The notes under the pieces: generated by a model
Told to the model about the DNA's origin: nothing
The model's input: only the letters and a program-made list of their open reading frames with translations
Database searches by the model: none
Assembly (NCBI GenBank): GCA_963627135.1
Contig: CAVFZY010000029.1
Location: 7,892 to 71,891, forward strand
DNA: 64,000 bases
DNA from: CAG-103 sp963627135
Lineage (GTDB): Bacteria > Bacillota > Clostridia > Oscillospirales > Oscillospiraceae
Direction of reading: 5' to 3'
Made by a program: the position numbers and the translations under genes
Shown: one piece after another, positions 8,113 through 16,944 of the stretch
Layout of the letters: each line of letters opens with the position of its first letter
Numbering within the stretch: the first letter of the stretch is position 1

Positions 8113-8147
8113 AAAACTCCCGAAATCCAATGAATTCCGGGAGTTTT
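8113..8147 (-). terminator. Bidirectional terminator after tRNA-Gly
   Basis: The stem AAAACTCCCG / CGGGAGTTTT gives a T-run on either strand. On the minus strand it lies just after the tRNA-Gly 3' end. Confidence 0.8.
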
Positions 8148-8152
8148 TGATT

Positions 8153-8226
8153 TGGAGCGGGATACGGGAATCGAACCCGCCTATCCTGCTTGGGAAGCAG
8201 GTGTTCTACCAATGAACTAATCCCAC
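8153..8226 (-). tRNA. tRNA-Gly (anticodon CCC)
   Basis: 74 nt with encoded CCA (complement of 8153-8155). The acceptor GTGGGAT / ATCCCGC pairs with one T-G. The anticodon arm CTGCT-TCCCA-AGCAG region gives CCC, reading GGG. The T-arm contains GGTTCGATTCC. Promoter and terminator are both recognisable. Confidence 0.96.
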
Positions 8227-8236
8227 AAACAGCGTT

Positions 8237-8265
8237 ATTATAGCACACACATGTGTCGTTTTCAA
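8237..8265 (-). promoter_or_regulatory. Promoter of tRNA-Gly
   Basis: On the minus strand: TTGAAA (8265-8260), 17-bp spacer, consensus TATAAT (8242-8237), ending 11 bp before the tRNA. Confidence 0.85.
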
Positions 8266-8274
8266 GTGAAAAAT

Positions 8275-8334
8275 GCGACATGTGCGACATGTAGGTTTGT
8301 CAATTGTAGGACTACAATACTGTAGGTTTGTCAA
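8275..8334. repeat. Repeat-rich control region upstream of sdaAB
   Basis: Three layered repeats: GCGACATGT twice in tandem (8275-8292); TGTAGGTTTGTCAA twice as a direct repeat with a 31-bp period (8290-8303 and 8321-8334); and between them the palindrome ATTGTAG-GA-CTACAAT (8303-8318). The block ends 30 bp upstream of the sdaAB -35 box and starts just upstream of the divergent tRNA-Gly promoter. This looks like a binding site for a dimeric regulator; the regulator is unknown. Confidence 0.75.
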
Positions 8335-8363
8335 AGATTTTTCGCGGTGGCGGAGGATCAGCA

Positions 8364-8392
8364 TTGCATTTTGCGTGCTGTGCGCGTATAAT
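8364..8392 (+). promoter_or_regulatory. Promoter of sdaAB-sdaAA
   Basis: TTGCAT (8364-8369), 17-bp spacer, consensus TATAAT (8387-8392), ~65 bp upstream of the sdaAB start. Confidence 0.75.
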
Positions 8393-8457
8393 ATCTCATA
8401 TTTCTTTTCTATCACACTGCAATGTGCAAAAGTATCTTTGCATCAAGGAGGCGCGCC

Positions 8458-9126
8458 ATGCGTTTATTTGATATTCTCGGTCCGGTCATGGTCGGCCCGT
8501 CCAGCAGCCACACGGCCGGGGCCGTGCGCATCGGCCTGACGGCCCGCAAGCTGCTCGGTGACCAGCCGGTGCACGCGGACATCTCGCTGCACGGCAGTTT
8601 CGCCCTGACCGGTCACGGTCACGGCACGGACTGCGCGCTGATCGCGGGTCTGCTCGGCATGCAGCCGGATGATCTGCGCATCCCGGAGAGCTTTGCAATC
8701 GCGGCAGAACAGGGGCTGACATTCACATTTCAAAACGTGCAGATGCGCAATGCACACCCGAACACCGCGCGTCTGCAGCTCACGGACGCCAAAGGCCGCA
8801 CGCTGGACATCGTGGCCGAGAGCGTCGGCGGCGGGCGCATCCGCATCCGCTCCATCGACGGTATCGAGACGAACTTTTCCGGTGAGCATAACACGCTCAT
8901 CGTCCACAATCAGGACACGCCCGGCCATGTCGCAGCCGTGACGGCGGCGCTCATGCAGCGGCACGTCAACATCGCCACCATGCAGCTCTACCGCAGCGAG
9001 CAGGGCGGCTACGCGGTCATGATCCTCGAGTGCGACCAGCCGATCCCAAAGGACATTGAGCAGTGGCTGTCGCACATCGAGGGGATTCAGAAGATCACGA
9101 TCTTTAACCAGGAGGAACCGGCATGA
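8458..9126 (+). CDS. sdaAB: L-serine dehydratase, iron-sulfur-dependent, beta subunit
   Basis: 222 residues; start at 8458 after AAGGAGG. With SdaAA it forms the oxygen-sensitive [4Fe-4S] serine dehydratase that converts L-serine to pyruvate and ammonia. The N-terminus has the family signature GPVMVGPSSSHTAGAVR, followed by the SDH beta domain (LTGHGHGTDCALIAGLLG) and a C-terminal ACT domain from about residue 147 (VHNQDTPGHVAAVTAAL), a likely regulatory ligand-binding module. Length is normal for the split clostridial form. The stop overlaps the sdaAA start by ATGA, so the subunits are translationally coupled. It has its own promoter and an unusual repeat region upstream. Confidence 0.97.
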   Translation: MRLFDILGPVMVGPSSSHTAGAVRIGLTARKLLGDQPVHADISLHGSFALTGHGHGTDCALIAGLLGMQPDDLRIPESFAIAAEQGLTFTFQNVQMRNAHPNTARLQLTDAKGRTLDIVAESVGGGRIRIRSIDGIETNFSGEHNTLIVHNQDTPGHVAAVTAALMQRHVNIATMQLYRSEQGGYAVMILECDQPIPKDIEQWLSHIEGIQKITIFNQEEPA

Positions 9127-10001
9127 GCTTTTCGAGCATTGCAGCCATGCTTTCCATGGCGCAGGCGAGCGGGCAGCCGCTCTATGCCGTCATCCGCGAC
9201 GCGGACTGCCAGGAAAACGGCTATGACGCCGCGGCGTCCCACCGCCAGATCGCAGCGCTCTGGACGGCGATGCAGCAGTCGAGCCGGCAATACTGCGCGT
9301 CTGATCGCTCCAACAGCGGGCTCATCGGCGGCGACGCGGCCCAGCTCCGCGCGGCGGCGGAGGCCGGCCGTCTCCTCGGCGGGTCGTATTTTCAGCGTGT
9401 GACAGAAGAGGCACTCAAGGTCGCCGAGTGCAACGCATGCATGAAGCGCATCGTCGCCGCGCCCACGGCGGGCAGCTGCGGCGTGCTGCCGGCGGTGCTC
9501 ATTCCTCTGACAGAAGAGCGAGACGTGCCGGAGGAGACCATCCTCGAGGCGCTGTATATCGCGGCCGGGTTCGGTCAGGTCACGGCGCTGCGCGCGAGCG
9601 TTGCCGGGGCGGAGGGCGGCTGTCAGGCGGAGATCGGCACGGCCAGCGCCATGGCGGCGGCCGCGCTGACGCATATCCTCGGCGGCACGGCGCAGCAGTG
9701 CGCGGACGCGTACGCCATCGCGCTCGGCAATCTGCTCGGTCTTGTCTGCGACCCGGTCGCGGGCCTCGTCGAGGTGCCGTGCGTAAAGCGCAATGTCATA
9801 GGTGCGGTTAATGCCGTGAGCGCGGCGAACATGGCCATCGCCGGCATCACGAGCCGCATCCCGGTTGATGAAGTCATCGACGCCATGGGCGAGGTCGGCG
9901 ATGCGCTCCCGGCCAGCCTGCGCGAGACCGGCCTCGGTGGCCTTGCCGCCACACCGACCGGCCGGCAGGCGGCCGAACGGCTCGCGCACGCAGAGCATTA
10001 A
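9123..10001 (+). CDS. sdaAA: L-serine dehydratase, iron-sulfur-dependent, alpha subunit
   Basis: 292 residues, starting in the ATGA overlap with sdaAB. This subunit carries the Fe-S cluster and the active site for serine deamination to pyruvate. Conserved pieces visible are SNSGLIGGDA, APTAGSCGVLPAVL, AEGGCQAEIGTASAMAAAA and GLVCDPVAGLVEVPCVKRN; the cysteines in the last three are those expected to hold the cluster. Full length for the family. A GC-rich hairpin with T-run follows, so sdaAB-sdaAA is a closed two-gene operon. The enzyme fits a fermentative, amino-acid-using anaerobe. Confidence 0.97.
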   Translation: MSFSSIAAMLSMAQASGQPLYAVIRDADCQENGYDAAASHRQIAALWTAMQQSSRQYCASDRSNSGLIGGDAAQLRAAAEAGRLLGGSYFQRVTEEALKVAECNACMKRIVAAPTAGSCGVLPAVLIPLTEERDVPEETILEALYIAAGFGQVTALRASVAGAEGGCQAEIGTASAMAAAALTHILGGTAQQCADAYAIALGNLLGLVCDPVAGLVEVPCVKRNVIGAVNAVSAANMAIAGITSRIPVDEVIDAMGEVGDALPASLRETGLGGLAATPTGRQAAERLAHAEH

Positions 10002-10007
10002 ATGTTC

Positions 10008-10048
10008 CCGTCCCGCAGGCCGAGCCATCGGCGGCGGGGCGGATTTTT
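10008..10048 (+). terminator. Terminator after sdaAA
   Basis: A 9-bp GC stem (CCGTCCCGC / GCGGGGCGG, one wobble) with inner pairing, followed by five T's at 10044-10048. Confidence 0.8.
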
Positions 10049-10140
10049 GCGCGAAGGGGCTTGACAGACGGGTAAAATCACGGCAATGTATATTTATAAA
10101 TAGAACGAACGACCCGCTCTGCGGGCGGAAAGGCGGAGCC

Positions 10141-11094
10141 ATGGAATACAACAAACCCATTGCGGATATGCTCCCCGGCATGGATGTCGAGGGCTTTTAT
10201 ATTCTGCGCGCGGCGGCGCTCAAGACGACCAACAGCGGCAAGCCGTTTCTCAGCGGTACGATCTGCGACCGCACCGGCGGCATGGAAATCAAGATCTGGG
10301 ACTACAGCGGCCCCATCGGCGCGCGTCCGGAGGACACCGGCCACGTCGTAAAGATCCGCGGCAGCGTTTCGGAATACCGCGGCGCACTGCAGATCAGCGT
10401 TTACCGCATTCGCATGGCCGAAGCGGCGGACAATTATGATACGTCTTCGCTCGTGCCGACGGCACCCATCGACACGGACGCCGCGCTGGCGGATGTGCAG
10501 CGGTTGGTCGCCTCGATCACGGACGCGGATTACCGCGGCGTCGCCGAGACGATGCTCACACGGCACCTCGATGCGTTCCGGCGCATACCGGCCGGGAAGA
10601 GCGTGCACCACAGTTTCCTGTCCGGCCTTTTGATGCATACTTACAACATGCTGCGCACGGCGGATTTCCTCGCGGGCCTGTATCCGGAGGCCATTGACCG
10701 CAGTCTGCTGCTGACCGGCACGCTGCTGCACGACTTCGGCAAGGAGCGGGAGTTTGCGTTTTCCGATCTCGGCGTCGTGACGGAGTATTCCACGGCCGGT
10801 CAGCTCCTCGGCCATCTGGTCATGGGGGCGCAGGAGGTCGCGGACGCTGCGCGCGAGCTTGGCATTCCCGAGGAAAAGTCCATGCTTCTGCAGCACCTGC
10901 TGCTCTCGCACCACGGCGAGCCGGAGTTCGGCGCGGCCGTGCGGCCCATGTGCGCTGAGGCGGAGCTGCTGTCGTACATCGACCTCATCGACAGCCGCAT
11001 GGAGATCTATGCGGAAACGCTCCCGACCGTGCCGGCCGGCAGCTTCAGCGCCCGCATCTTTGCGCTGGAAAAGAAGATCTATCACCACAACTGA
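10141..11094 (+). CDS. yhaM: 3'-5' exoribonuclease YhaM family (OB-fold plus HD domain)
   Basis: 317 residues from the ATG at 10141 (B. subtilis YhaM is 314). YhaM trims RNA and single-stranded DNA from the 3' end, using Mn2+. The N-terminal ~95 residues form an OB-fold nucleic-acid binding domain (GTICDRTGGMEIKIWDY). The HD phosphohydrolase domain starts near residue 160 with HHSFLSGLLMHTYNM and includes the metal-binding TLLHDFGKERE and LLSHHGEPEFG. Both the OB-fold and all HD-type His/Asp residues are present, so it should be active. It is followed after 10 bp by cca, another RNA 3'-end enzyme, and is probably co-transcribed with it. Confidence 0.92.
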   Translation: MEYNKPIADMLPGMDVEGFYILRAAALKTTNSGKPFLSGTICDRTGGMEIKIWDYSGPIGARPEDTGHVVKIRGSVSEYRGALQISVYRIRMAEAADNYDTSSLVPTAPIDTDAALADVQRLVASITDADYRGVAETMLTRHLDAFRRIPAGKSVHHSFLSGLLMHTYNMLRTADFLAGLYPEAIDRSLLLTGTLLHDFGKEREFAFSDLGVVTEYSTAGQLLGHLVMGAQEVADAARELGIPEEKSMLLQHLLLSHHGEPEFGAAVRPMCAEAELLSYIDLIDSRMEIYAETLPTVPAGSFSARIFALEKKIYHHN

Positions 11095-11104
11095 GGAGGC
11101 GCCC

Positions 11105-12445
11105 ATGCTGACCCTGCCGCCACAAGTGCATACGGCGCTCGACCGCCTCGCGGCGGCGGGCTGGGAGGCCTATATTGTCGGCGGTGCGGTGCGCGACGCA
11201 CTGCGCGGCTGCGAGGCAGGGGACTGGGACATCACGACCAACGCCGAGCCCGTGCAGGTCGAGCGGGTCTTTGCCGGAGAGCGGCTCATCGAGACGGGAC
11301 GGAGGCACGGCACCGTGACCGTCCTGCTCGACGGTCTGCCGCACGAAATCACGACCTACCGCGTTGACGGTGACTATACCGACCATCGTCGCCCGGACGC
11401 CGTGCACTTTACGCGCAGCCTGCGCGAGGATCTACTGCGACGCGATTTTACGATGAACGCGCTGGCCTACAACCCGCGCACGGGGCTGGTCGACATCTGC
11501 GGCGGGGCGGAGGACATTGCGCGCGGCGTTGTGCGCTGCGTGGGCGAGCCGGATCGCCGCTTTCAGGAGGACGGACTGCGCATCCTGCGCGCGCTGCGCT
11601 TTGCGTCCGTGCTCGGCTTTCGGATCGCGCCGGAGACGGCGGCGGCCATCCACCGCAACCGCGCGCTGCTGCAGTATCTCGCGGCGGAGCGCGTGCGCAG
11701 TGAGCTGACGAAGCTGCTCTGTGGGCAGAATGTGGGTGCGGTGCTGCGGGAATTTGCCGATGTGCTGGCCGTCCCGATCCCGGAGCTGCGGCCGATGTTC
11801 GGCTTCGAGCAGCACAACCCGCACCACGACCGGGACGTCTGGCTGCACACGGTCGCAGTCGTGGAGCACATCCCGCCGGAGCCGGTGCTGCGCTGGGCGG
11901 CGCTGCTGCACGATGTCGGCAAGCCGACGTGCTTCTCGCGCGGGCAGGACGGCATCGGCCATTTTTACGGCCATGCGGCCAAGAGCACTGAGCTGGCGGA
12001 CGCCATCCTTACGCGCCTGCGCTTTGACACAGCCGGGCGCACACGCATCACACAGCTCATCCGCTATCACGACCTGCCCATCCCGCCGGAGCCGAAACCG
12101 ATCCGGCGGCTGATGAACAAGCTCGGCGTCGAGACCGTGCGGCAGCTCTTTAAGCTGCACATCGCCGATACCTGCGGCCAATCGGCTGCCTGTGTCGGCC
12201 GGGTGGAGACGTACCGGCAGACGGAGCGCGTTCTCGATGCGCTGCTTGCGGCGGATGCCTGTTTCTCGCTCAAAGACCTTGCGGTCAAAGGGGATGATCT
12301 GCTCGCGCTCGGCCTGCGCGGCCGGGCAATCGGTGCGGCACTGCAGGCGTGCCTGGACGCGGTCATGGACGAGGCGGTGCCGAACGACAAGACCGCGCTG
12401 CTGGCATATGCGGCGGAAAATTTGCAGCGCTTCGCAAATTCCTGA
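11105..12445 (+). CDS. cca: CCA tRNA nucleotidyltransferase with HD domain
   Basis: 446 residues; ATG at 11105 after GAGGAGG. The enzyme adds or repairs the 3'-CCA of tRNAs. Class II polymerase-beta fold motifs: GGAVRDALRG at residues ~22-31, metal-binding DWDITT (DxD) at ~38-43, RRDFTMNALAYN (~113-124) and the RNA-binding EDGLRILRALRFA. The C-terminal half has an HD domain (LLHDVGKP, HAAKSTELA), as in clostridial Cca with phosphohydrolase activity. A poly(A) polymerase role cannot be told apart by sequence alone, but the tRNA genes here all encode CCA, so its task would mainly be repair. Confidence 0.92.
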   Translation: MLTLPPQVHTALDRLAAAGWEAYIVGGAVRDALRGCEAGDWDITTNAEPVQVERVFAGERLIETGRRHGTVTVLLDGLPHEITTYRVDGDYTDHRRPDAVHFTRSLREDLLRRDFTMNALAYNPRTGLVDICGGAEDIARGVVRCVGEPDRRFQEDGLRILRALRFASVLGFRIAPETAAAIHRNRALLQYLAAERVRSELTKLLCGQNVGAVLREFADVLAVPIPELRPMFGFEQHNPHHDRDVWLHTVAVVEHIPPEPVLRWAALLHDVGKPTCFSRGQDGIGHFYGHAAKSTELADAILTRLRFDTAGRTRITQLIRYHDLPIPPEPKPIRRLMNKLGVETVRQLFKLHIADTCGQSAACVGRVETYRQTERVLDALLAADACFSLKDLAVKGDDLLALGLRGRAIGAALQACLDAVMDEAVPNDKTALLAYAAENLQRFANS

Positions 12446-12534
12446 AACTCAGGACTTGAAAATTGTGGGGCGATGTTATAAGATGAAGGACATATTTGGA
12501 TTACATTGTAATAGAATATGCGGAGAACAGGGTC

Positions 12535-13290
12535 ATGGAACAGATTCGGTCGCGGAAAAATCAATATATCCTGCACCTGCGTGCACTGGCAAAGGCCAAT
12601 GATGCGCGCCGGGACGCAGGGGAGTACGTCTGCGACGGCGAAAAGCTGCTGCGAGAGGCGCTGCAGTTCGGCGCGGAGGTCACGTCTGTGCTCTGGTGCG
12701 ATGCGGCGGCGTTCCCGCTGCCGGACGGCATTGCGCAGTACACGGCCGACGCGGAGCTGATCGCATATGCCTCGCCGCTCATGCATTCACCGGGCCCGGT
12801 CTTTACCGTGCGCATTCCGGAGATGCGTCTGCCGCAGCCGCTGCGCCACGTCATCGTGCTCGAGGGCGTGCAGGACCCCGGCAATGTCGGCACCGTCATC
12901 CGCACGGCGAACGCCCTCGGTATGGACGCCGTGGTGCTCATCGGCGCGTGCGCCGATCTCTACAGCCCAAAGACCGTGCGCGCCGCGATGGGTGCGCTCT
13001 TCCGCCAGCCGGTGCTGACGTGCACGCAGGACGAGCTGATGCAGCTGCTGCGTGCCCACGGGCTGAGGCTCTACGGCGCGGCGCTGACGGACACGGCGCA
13101 GGACCTGCGGCGCGTGCCGCTCTCGCCGGCCGCCGTGGCGATCGGCAGCGAGGGCCGCGGCCTGAGAGCGCAGCTGCTCGCACAGTGCGACGGGCAGATC
13201 ATCATCCCCATGCAGCCGGGGGCCGAGTCGCTCAATGCGGCGGTGGCCGCGGCGGTCGTCATGTGGGAGATCGCCCGCACCGGGATGTGA
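12535..13290 (+). CDS. RNA 2'-O-methyltransferase, TrmH/SpoU family
   Basis: 251 residues with the ATG at 12535; a TTG at 12496 would add 13 residues, but the conserved sequence begins at ATG. An N-terminal substrate-binding domain (~1-95) is followed by the SPOUT knot domain. The three motifs are present: EGVQDPGNVGTVIRTANA (motif 1, residues ~106-123), GSEGRGL (motif 2, ~203-209) and IPMQPGAESLNAAVAAAV (motif 3, ~223-240), which bind S-adenosylmethionine and carry the catalytic Arg. The likely target is 23S rRNA (TsnR/RlmB-like), but the exact nucleotide cannot be read from sequence. dprA follows after 12 bp. Confidence 0.92.
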   Translation: MEQIRSRKNQYILHLRALAKANDARRDAGEYVCDGEKLLREALQFGAEVTSVLWCDAAAFPLPDGIAQYTADAELIAYASPLMHSPGPVFTVRIPEMRLPQPLRHVIVLEGVQDPGNVGTVIRTANALGMDAVVLIGACADLYSPKTVRAAMGALFRQPVLTCTQDELMQLLRAHGLRLYGAALTDTAQDLRRVPLSPAAVAIGSEGRGLRAQLLAQCDGQIIIPMQPGAESLNAAVAAAVVMWEIARTGM

Positions 13291-13302
13291 GGAGGCGCAC
13301 AG

Positions 13303-14535
13303 ATGTCGCAGCTGCAATACTGGGTCTGGCTGTCCATGCGTTTTGGCGTGCGCCCGAAGGTGAAGCTCGCGCTCGTGGAGCATTTCGGCACGCCGCGGGA
13401 TGTGTATTTTGCCACGGAGGCGGATTACCGCGTCCGTGTTCCGCTGCGCCCGGAGGAGCTCCGGCTGTTGCAGGACAAGGATCTGAGCGATGCCAACCGC
13501 GCGCTCGCCATCTGCGACCGGGAGCACATCCACGTCCTGACGATCCAGGACGTGGCCTACCCGCAGCGTCTGCTGCAAATCTATGACCCGCCGCTCGTCC
13601 TCTACGTGCGCGGAACGCTGCCGCAGATCGACGACCGTGCGGCCGTCGCAGTGGTGGGTACCCGCAGCGCAACGCCGTATGGTATGCGCACCGCGCGCAA
13701 ATTTGGCTCCGAGATCGTACGCCACGGCGGTATCCTGCTCTCCGGCCTCACCGCCGGGATCGACCGCTCGGCTGCAGAGGGCGCGCTGCACGCCAGCGGT
13801 ATTTGCGTGGGCGTGTCCGGCACGGCGATTAATCTGGATTTTGCAGGCGTATGCACGCAGGAGGTCGCGAGCTGCGGTGCCGTTGTGAGTGAGTTTGCGC
13901 CGAATATGTCCGTGCCGCGCTTTGGCTTCCGGTTGCGCAACCGCATCACGTCCGGCCTGGCCGTGGCGACGGTCGTGGTCGAGGCACCGGATAAAAGCGG
14001 TGCCCTCCTGTTTGCCGACGATGCCGTCACGCAGGGCAGGGAGGTTTTTGCCGTGCCCGGGAACGCGGATTCCCGCGCCTCGGTCGGCAGCAACGCGCTG
14101 CTCAAGGATGGCGCCCGCCCGGCCACGTGCGCGTGGGACGTGCTGAGCGATTTTCGCCGCATGTTTCCTGGAACACTGCATGAGAACATCGCACCCGAGC
14201 CCGACGCTCCGACACCCGAACCGCCGCCGGAGACGGGCAGCGGCTTTGCGCAGGTGCGCCGCCCGGTCGCGGAGAAAAGGATTGACAAGCCGCAGCCGGA
14301 GGCATATATTGACCTGGAAGCGCAGCTGAAGTCGCTCACGACCGAGCAGCTGCAGATCGTCGCGGCGATCGATGCGCCTGGCACACAGGTGGATCTCATC
14401 ATCGAAAAGACGCAGCTTCCGGCGAGCAGGGTGCTCGCAGAGCTGACCGTGCTACAGATCCGCGGCGTGGTCCGGCAGGAGCCGGGCAAACGCTTTTCAT
14501 TAAATGTACGCGCAGGCACTGCGCAGGAATCATAA
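13303..14535 (+). CDS. dprA: DNA-processing protein DprA (Smf)
   Basis: 410 residues, ATG at 13303 after GGAGG. DprA loads RecA on incoming single-stranded DNA during transformation. An N-terminal SAM-like helical domain (~1-75) precedes the Rossmann-type DprA fold: VVGTRSATPYGMRTA, GGILLSGLTAGIDRSAAEGAL, the RNRI motif, VEAPDKSGALLFADDAVTQGR and FAVPGNADS. A C-terminal winged-helix-like domain (~345-405) is present. The usual GSGID-type loop is replaced by GTAINLDFAGV, a mild divergence. With comEC at 41813 it suggests a DNA-uptake system is, or was, functional. Next to topA, as in many Firmicutes. Confidence 0.94.
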   Translation: MSQLQYWVWLSMRFGVRPKVKLALVEHFGTPRDVYFATEADYRVRVPLRPEELRLLQDKDLSDANRALAICDREHIHVLTIQDVAYPQRLLQIYDPPLVLYVRGTLPQIDDRAAVAVVGTRSATPYGMRTARKFGSEIVRHGGILLSGLTAGIDRSAAEGALHASGICVGVSGTAINLDFAGVCTQEVASCGAVVSEFAPNMSVPRFGFRLRNRITSGLAVATVVVEAPDKSGALLFADDAVTQGREVFAVPGNADSRASVGSNALLKDGARPATCAWDVLSDFRRMFPGTLHENIAPEPDAPTPEPPPETGSGFAQVRRPVAEKRIDKPQPEAYIDLEAQLKSLTTEQLQIVAAIDAPGTQVDLIIEKTQLPASRVLAELTVLQIRGVVRQEPGKRFSLNVRAGTAQES

Positions 14536-14553
14536 GGAGTTGGAGTAGACCCG

Positions 14554-16899
14554 ATGGCAAAAGCAAAAACCGATCTGGTGATCGTCGAGTCTCCGGCGAA
14601 GGCCAGAACAATCGAAAAATATCTGGGCAGCAACTATCACGTCGTGGCCTCGATGGGCCACCTGCGTGACCTGCCCAAGAGCACCATGGGTGTAGACATT
14701 GACGGCGATTTTACGCCGCAGTATCTGCCCGTGAAGGACCGCGCGGACGTGATCGCCGACCTGAAAAAGCGTGCGAAAGCGGCCGGTACCGTCTATCTCG
14801 CGACCGACCCTGACCGCGAGGGAGAGGCCATTTCATGGCACCTGAAGGAGCTGCTGAATCTGCCGGATGACAAGGCCAAGCGCGTGACGTTCAACGAGAT
14901 CACGAAAAAGGTCGTCACCGAGAGCATCCAGCACCCGCGCGAGATCGATCAGGATCTGGTCGATGCGCAGCAGGCGCGCCGCATTCTTGACCGCATCGTG
15001 GGCTATAAGCTCAGCCCGCTGCTCTGGCGCAAGGTCAAGCCCGGCCTGTCCGCCGGCCGCGTGCAGTCCGTGGCCACGCGCATCGTGGTCGACCGCGAAA
15101 ATGAGATCCGCGCGTTCCAGCCGCAGGAGTACTGGCTGCTTGACGCGCTGCTCGACTGTGGCGCGGGCACGTTCACGGCGCGCTTTTACGGCACGGCCGA
15201 TAAGAAAATGGACGTCCCGGACGAGGCCACGGCCGACAAGATCATTGCCGCCGTGTCGGCCGAGCCGTTCAAAATCGCGAGCGTCAAGCGCGGCGAAAAG
15301 CAGCGCAGCCCGTCGCCCCCGTTCATTACCTCGACCCTGCAGCAGGAGGCTTCCCGCCGCCTGGGCATGACGCCGCGGCGCACCATGTCGGTCGCGCAGC
15401 AGCTCTATGAGGGTGTGGACATCACCGACCGCGGCACGATCGGTCTCATCACCTATATGCGTACCGATTCGCAGCGCCTGTCCGATGAGGCGCTCGCCGC
15501 CGCACAGACGTTTATCGTCGAGCACTATGGCCCGGAGTATCATCCCGGCAAGCCGCGCACGTATAAGACCAAAGCCGGTGCGCAGGACGCGCACGAGGCC
15601 ATCCGCCCAACGGACGTCACGCTCACGCCGGATCGCGTGCGCCACGACCTCACGCCGGAGCAGTACCGGCTCTACCGGCTCATCTGGGGCCGCTTCACGG
15701 CCTGCCAGATGGCCAACGCCGTGTACGACAACGTCGTCGTGGATGCTGGCAGCGCGGGCTATCTCTTCCGCGCCAACTATTCCGAGCAGAAGTTTGCGGG
15801 CTACACCGCCGTGTATGAAGAGGCGAAGGACGAGGAGACGAGCGAGGTGCGCCGTCCGCTGCCGTCACTCAAGCAGGGCGATGCCGTGGATCTCAAGCAG
15901 GTCACGAAGGAGCAGCAGTTCACGCAGCCGCCTGCCCGCTACACCGAGGCGACGCTCATCCGCGCCATGGAGGAAAAGGGCATCGGCCGCCCATCCACGT
16001 ACGCGCCGACGATCTCGACCATCCTCAGCCGCAACTATGTTGTCAAGGAGGGGCGCTACCTGCGCCCGACGAATCTTGGCATCGTCGTGACCGAGATGAT
16101 GGAGGAATACTTCCGCAACATCGTCGATCTGAAGTTCACTGCCAACATGGAGACGGATCTCGACAAGATCGAGGCCGGCAAGATGGCGTGGAAGGACGTG
16201 CTACGCGAATATTATAAGGACTTTGATGCGAACCTCAACAACGCTGAGATCCAGCTCGAGGGCAAGCACCTCAAGGTGCCGGATGAGGAGTCGGACGAGG
16301 TCTGCCCGAACTGCGGGCGCAAGCTCGTGTATAAAAACGGCCGCTTTGGCCGCTTCCTTGCCTGCCCGGGCTATCCGGAGTGCAGCTTCACGATGCCCAT
16401 CGTCGTCGAGATGCCCGGTAAGTGCCCGGCCTGCGGCGGCCGCCTGCTCAAGCGCACGTCCCGCAAGGGCTTTGCCTATTACGCCTGTGAGCGCGGGCAT
16501 GATTGCCCGGGACATGGCGAGGGCGAGGGCGGCGAGAACATCCAGGGCTTCATGACCTGGGACGTGCCGACGAAGGATTACTGCCCCGAGTGCGGCAAGA
16601 CCATGTTCAAGCGCGCCGGCAAGGGCGCCAACAAGCCGTTTTGCATCAACCCCGAGTGCCCGAACTATCTGCCGCCCGACAAGCGCGGATACAAGCGCAA
16701 GCCGAAACCGGCGGATGACACGGCCGAGGCCAAGGCTGAGGCCGGGCCGGAATCCAAAGAGACGAAGCCGGAGACCAAGAAGCCGGCTGCGAAGAAATCC
16801 GCGGCAAAAAAGCCTGTCGCCAAAAAGCCCGCAGCAAAGAAAACGGCCGCCAAAAAACCGGCCGCAAAAAAGACGACGAAACCCAAGAAGGAAGCATGA
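14554..16899 (+). CDS. topA: DNA topoisomerase I with lysine-rich C-terminal tail
   Basis: 781 residues from ATG 14554. It relaxes negatively supercoiled DNA (type IA). The TOPRIM domain starts at residue ~7 (VIVESPAKARTIEKYLG) with acidic DPDREGEAISWHL; the catalytic Tyr is residue 301 in ITYMRTDSQRLS. The C-terminal part carries three Cys4 zinc ribbons (CPNC, CPAC and CPEC starts, residues ~585-705). The last ~50 residues are an AAKK/PAAKK repeat tail resembling histone H1, which should bind DNA without sequence preference. The dprA-topA-trmFO order is common in Firmicutes. A terminator separates it from trmFO. Confidence 0.97.
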   Translation: MAKAKTDLVIVESPAKARTIEKYLGSNYHVVASMGHLRDLPKSTMGVDIDGDFTPQYLPVKDRADVIADLKKRAKAAGTVYLATDPDREGEAISWHLKELLNLPDDKAKRVTFNEITKKVVTESIQHPREIDQDLVDAQQARRILDRIVGYKLSPLLWRKVKPGLSAGRVQSVATRIVVDRENEIRAFQPQEYWLLDALLDCGAGTFTARFYGTADKKMDVPDEATADKIIAAVSAEPFKIASVKRGEKQRSPSPPFITSTLQQEASRRLGMTPRRTMSVAQQLYEGVDITDRGTIGLITYMRTDSQRLSDEALAAAQTFIVEHYGPEYHPGKPRTYKTKAGAQDAHEAIRPTDVTLTPDRVRHDLTPEQYRLYRLIWGRFTACQMANAVYDNVVVDAGSAGYLFRANYSEQKFAGYTAVYEEAKDEETSEVRRPLPSLKQGDAVDLKQVTKEQQFTQPPARYTEATLIRAMEEKGIGRPSTYAPTISTILSRNYVVKEGRYLRPTNLGIVVTEMMEEYFRNIVDLKFTANMETDLDKIEAGKMAWKDVLREYYKDFDANLNNAEIQLEGKHLKVPDEESDEVCPNCGRKLVYKNGRFGRFLACPGYPECSFTMPIVVEMPGKCPACGGRLLKRTSRKGFAYYACERGHDCPGHGEGEGGENIQGFMTWDVPTKDYCPECGKTMFKRAGKGANKPFCINPECPNYLPPDKRGYKRKPKPADDTAEAKAEAGPESKETKPETKKPAAKKSAAKKPVAKKPAAKKTAAKKPAAKKTTKPKKEA

Positions 16900-16904
16900 T
16901 TGGA

Positions 16905-16930
16905 AAGGCGGCCTGACCGGCCGCCTTTTT
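16905..16930 (+). terminator. Terminator after topA
   Basis: A 9-bp stem (AAGGCGGCC / GGCCGCCTT) with a 5-nt loop and TTTTT. Confidence 0.85.
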
Positions 16931-16944
16931 CGAGGAGGAACGCT

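Noticed and set aside
3349..8163. tRNA-Val and tRNA-Gly 3' ends as attL and attR of one element
   Set aside because: Both 3' ends point inwards, but they share only the generic GGTTCGA T-loop sequence. No duplicated core longer than that was found.
10061..10094. TTGACA upstream of yhaM as a promoter
   Set aside because: No acceptable -10 at 16-18 bp (TATATT is 22 bp away). A promoter is likely but cannot be placed.
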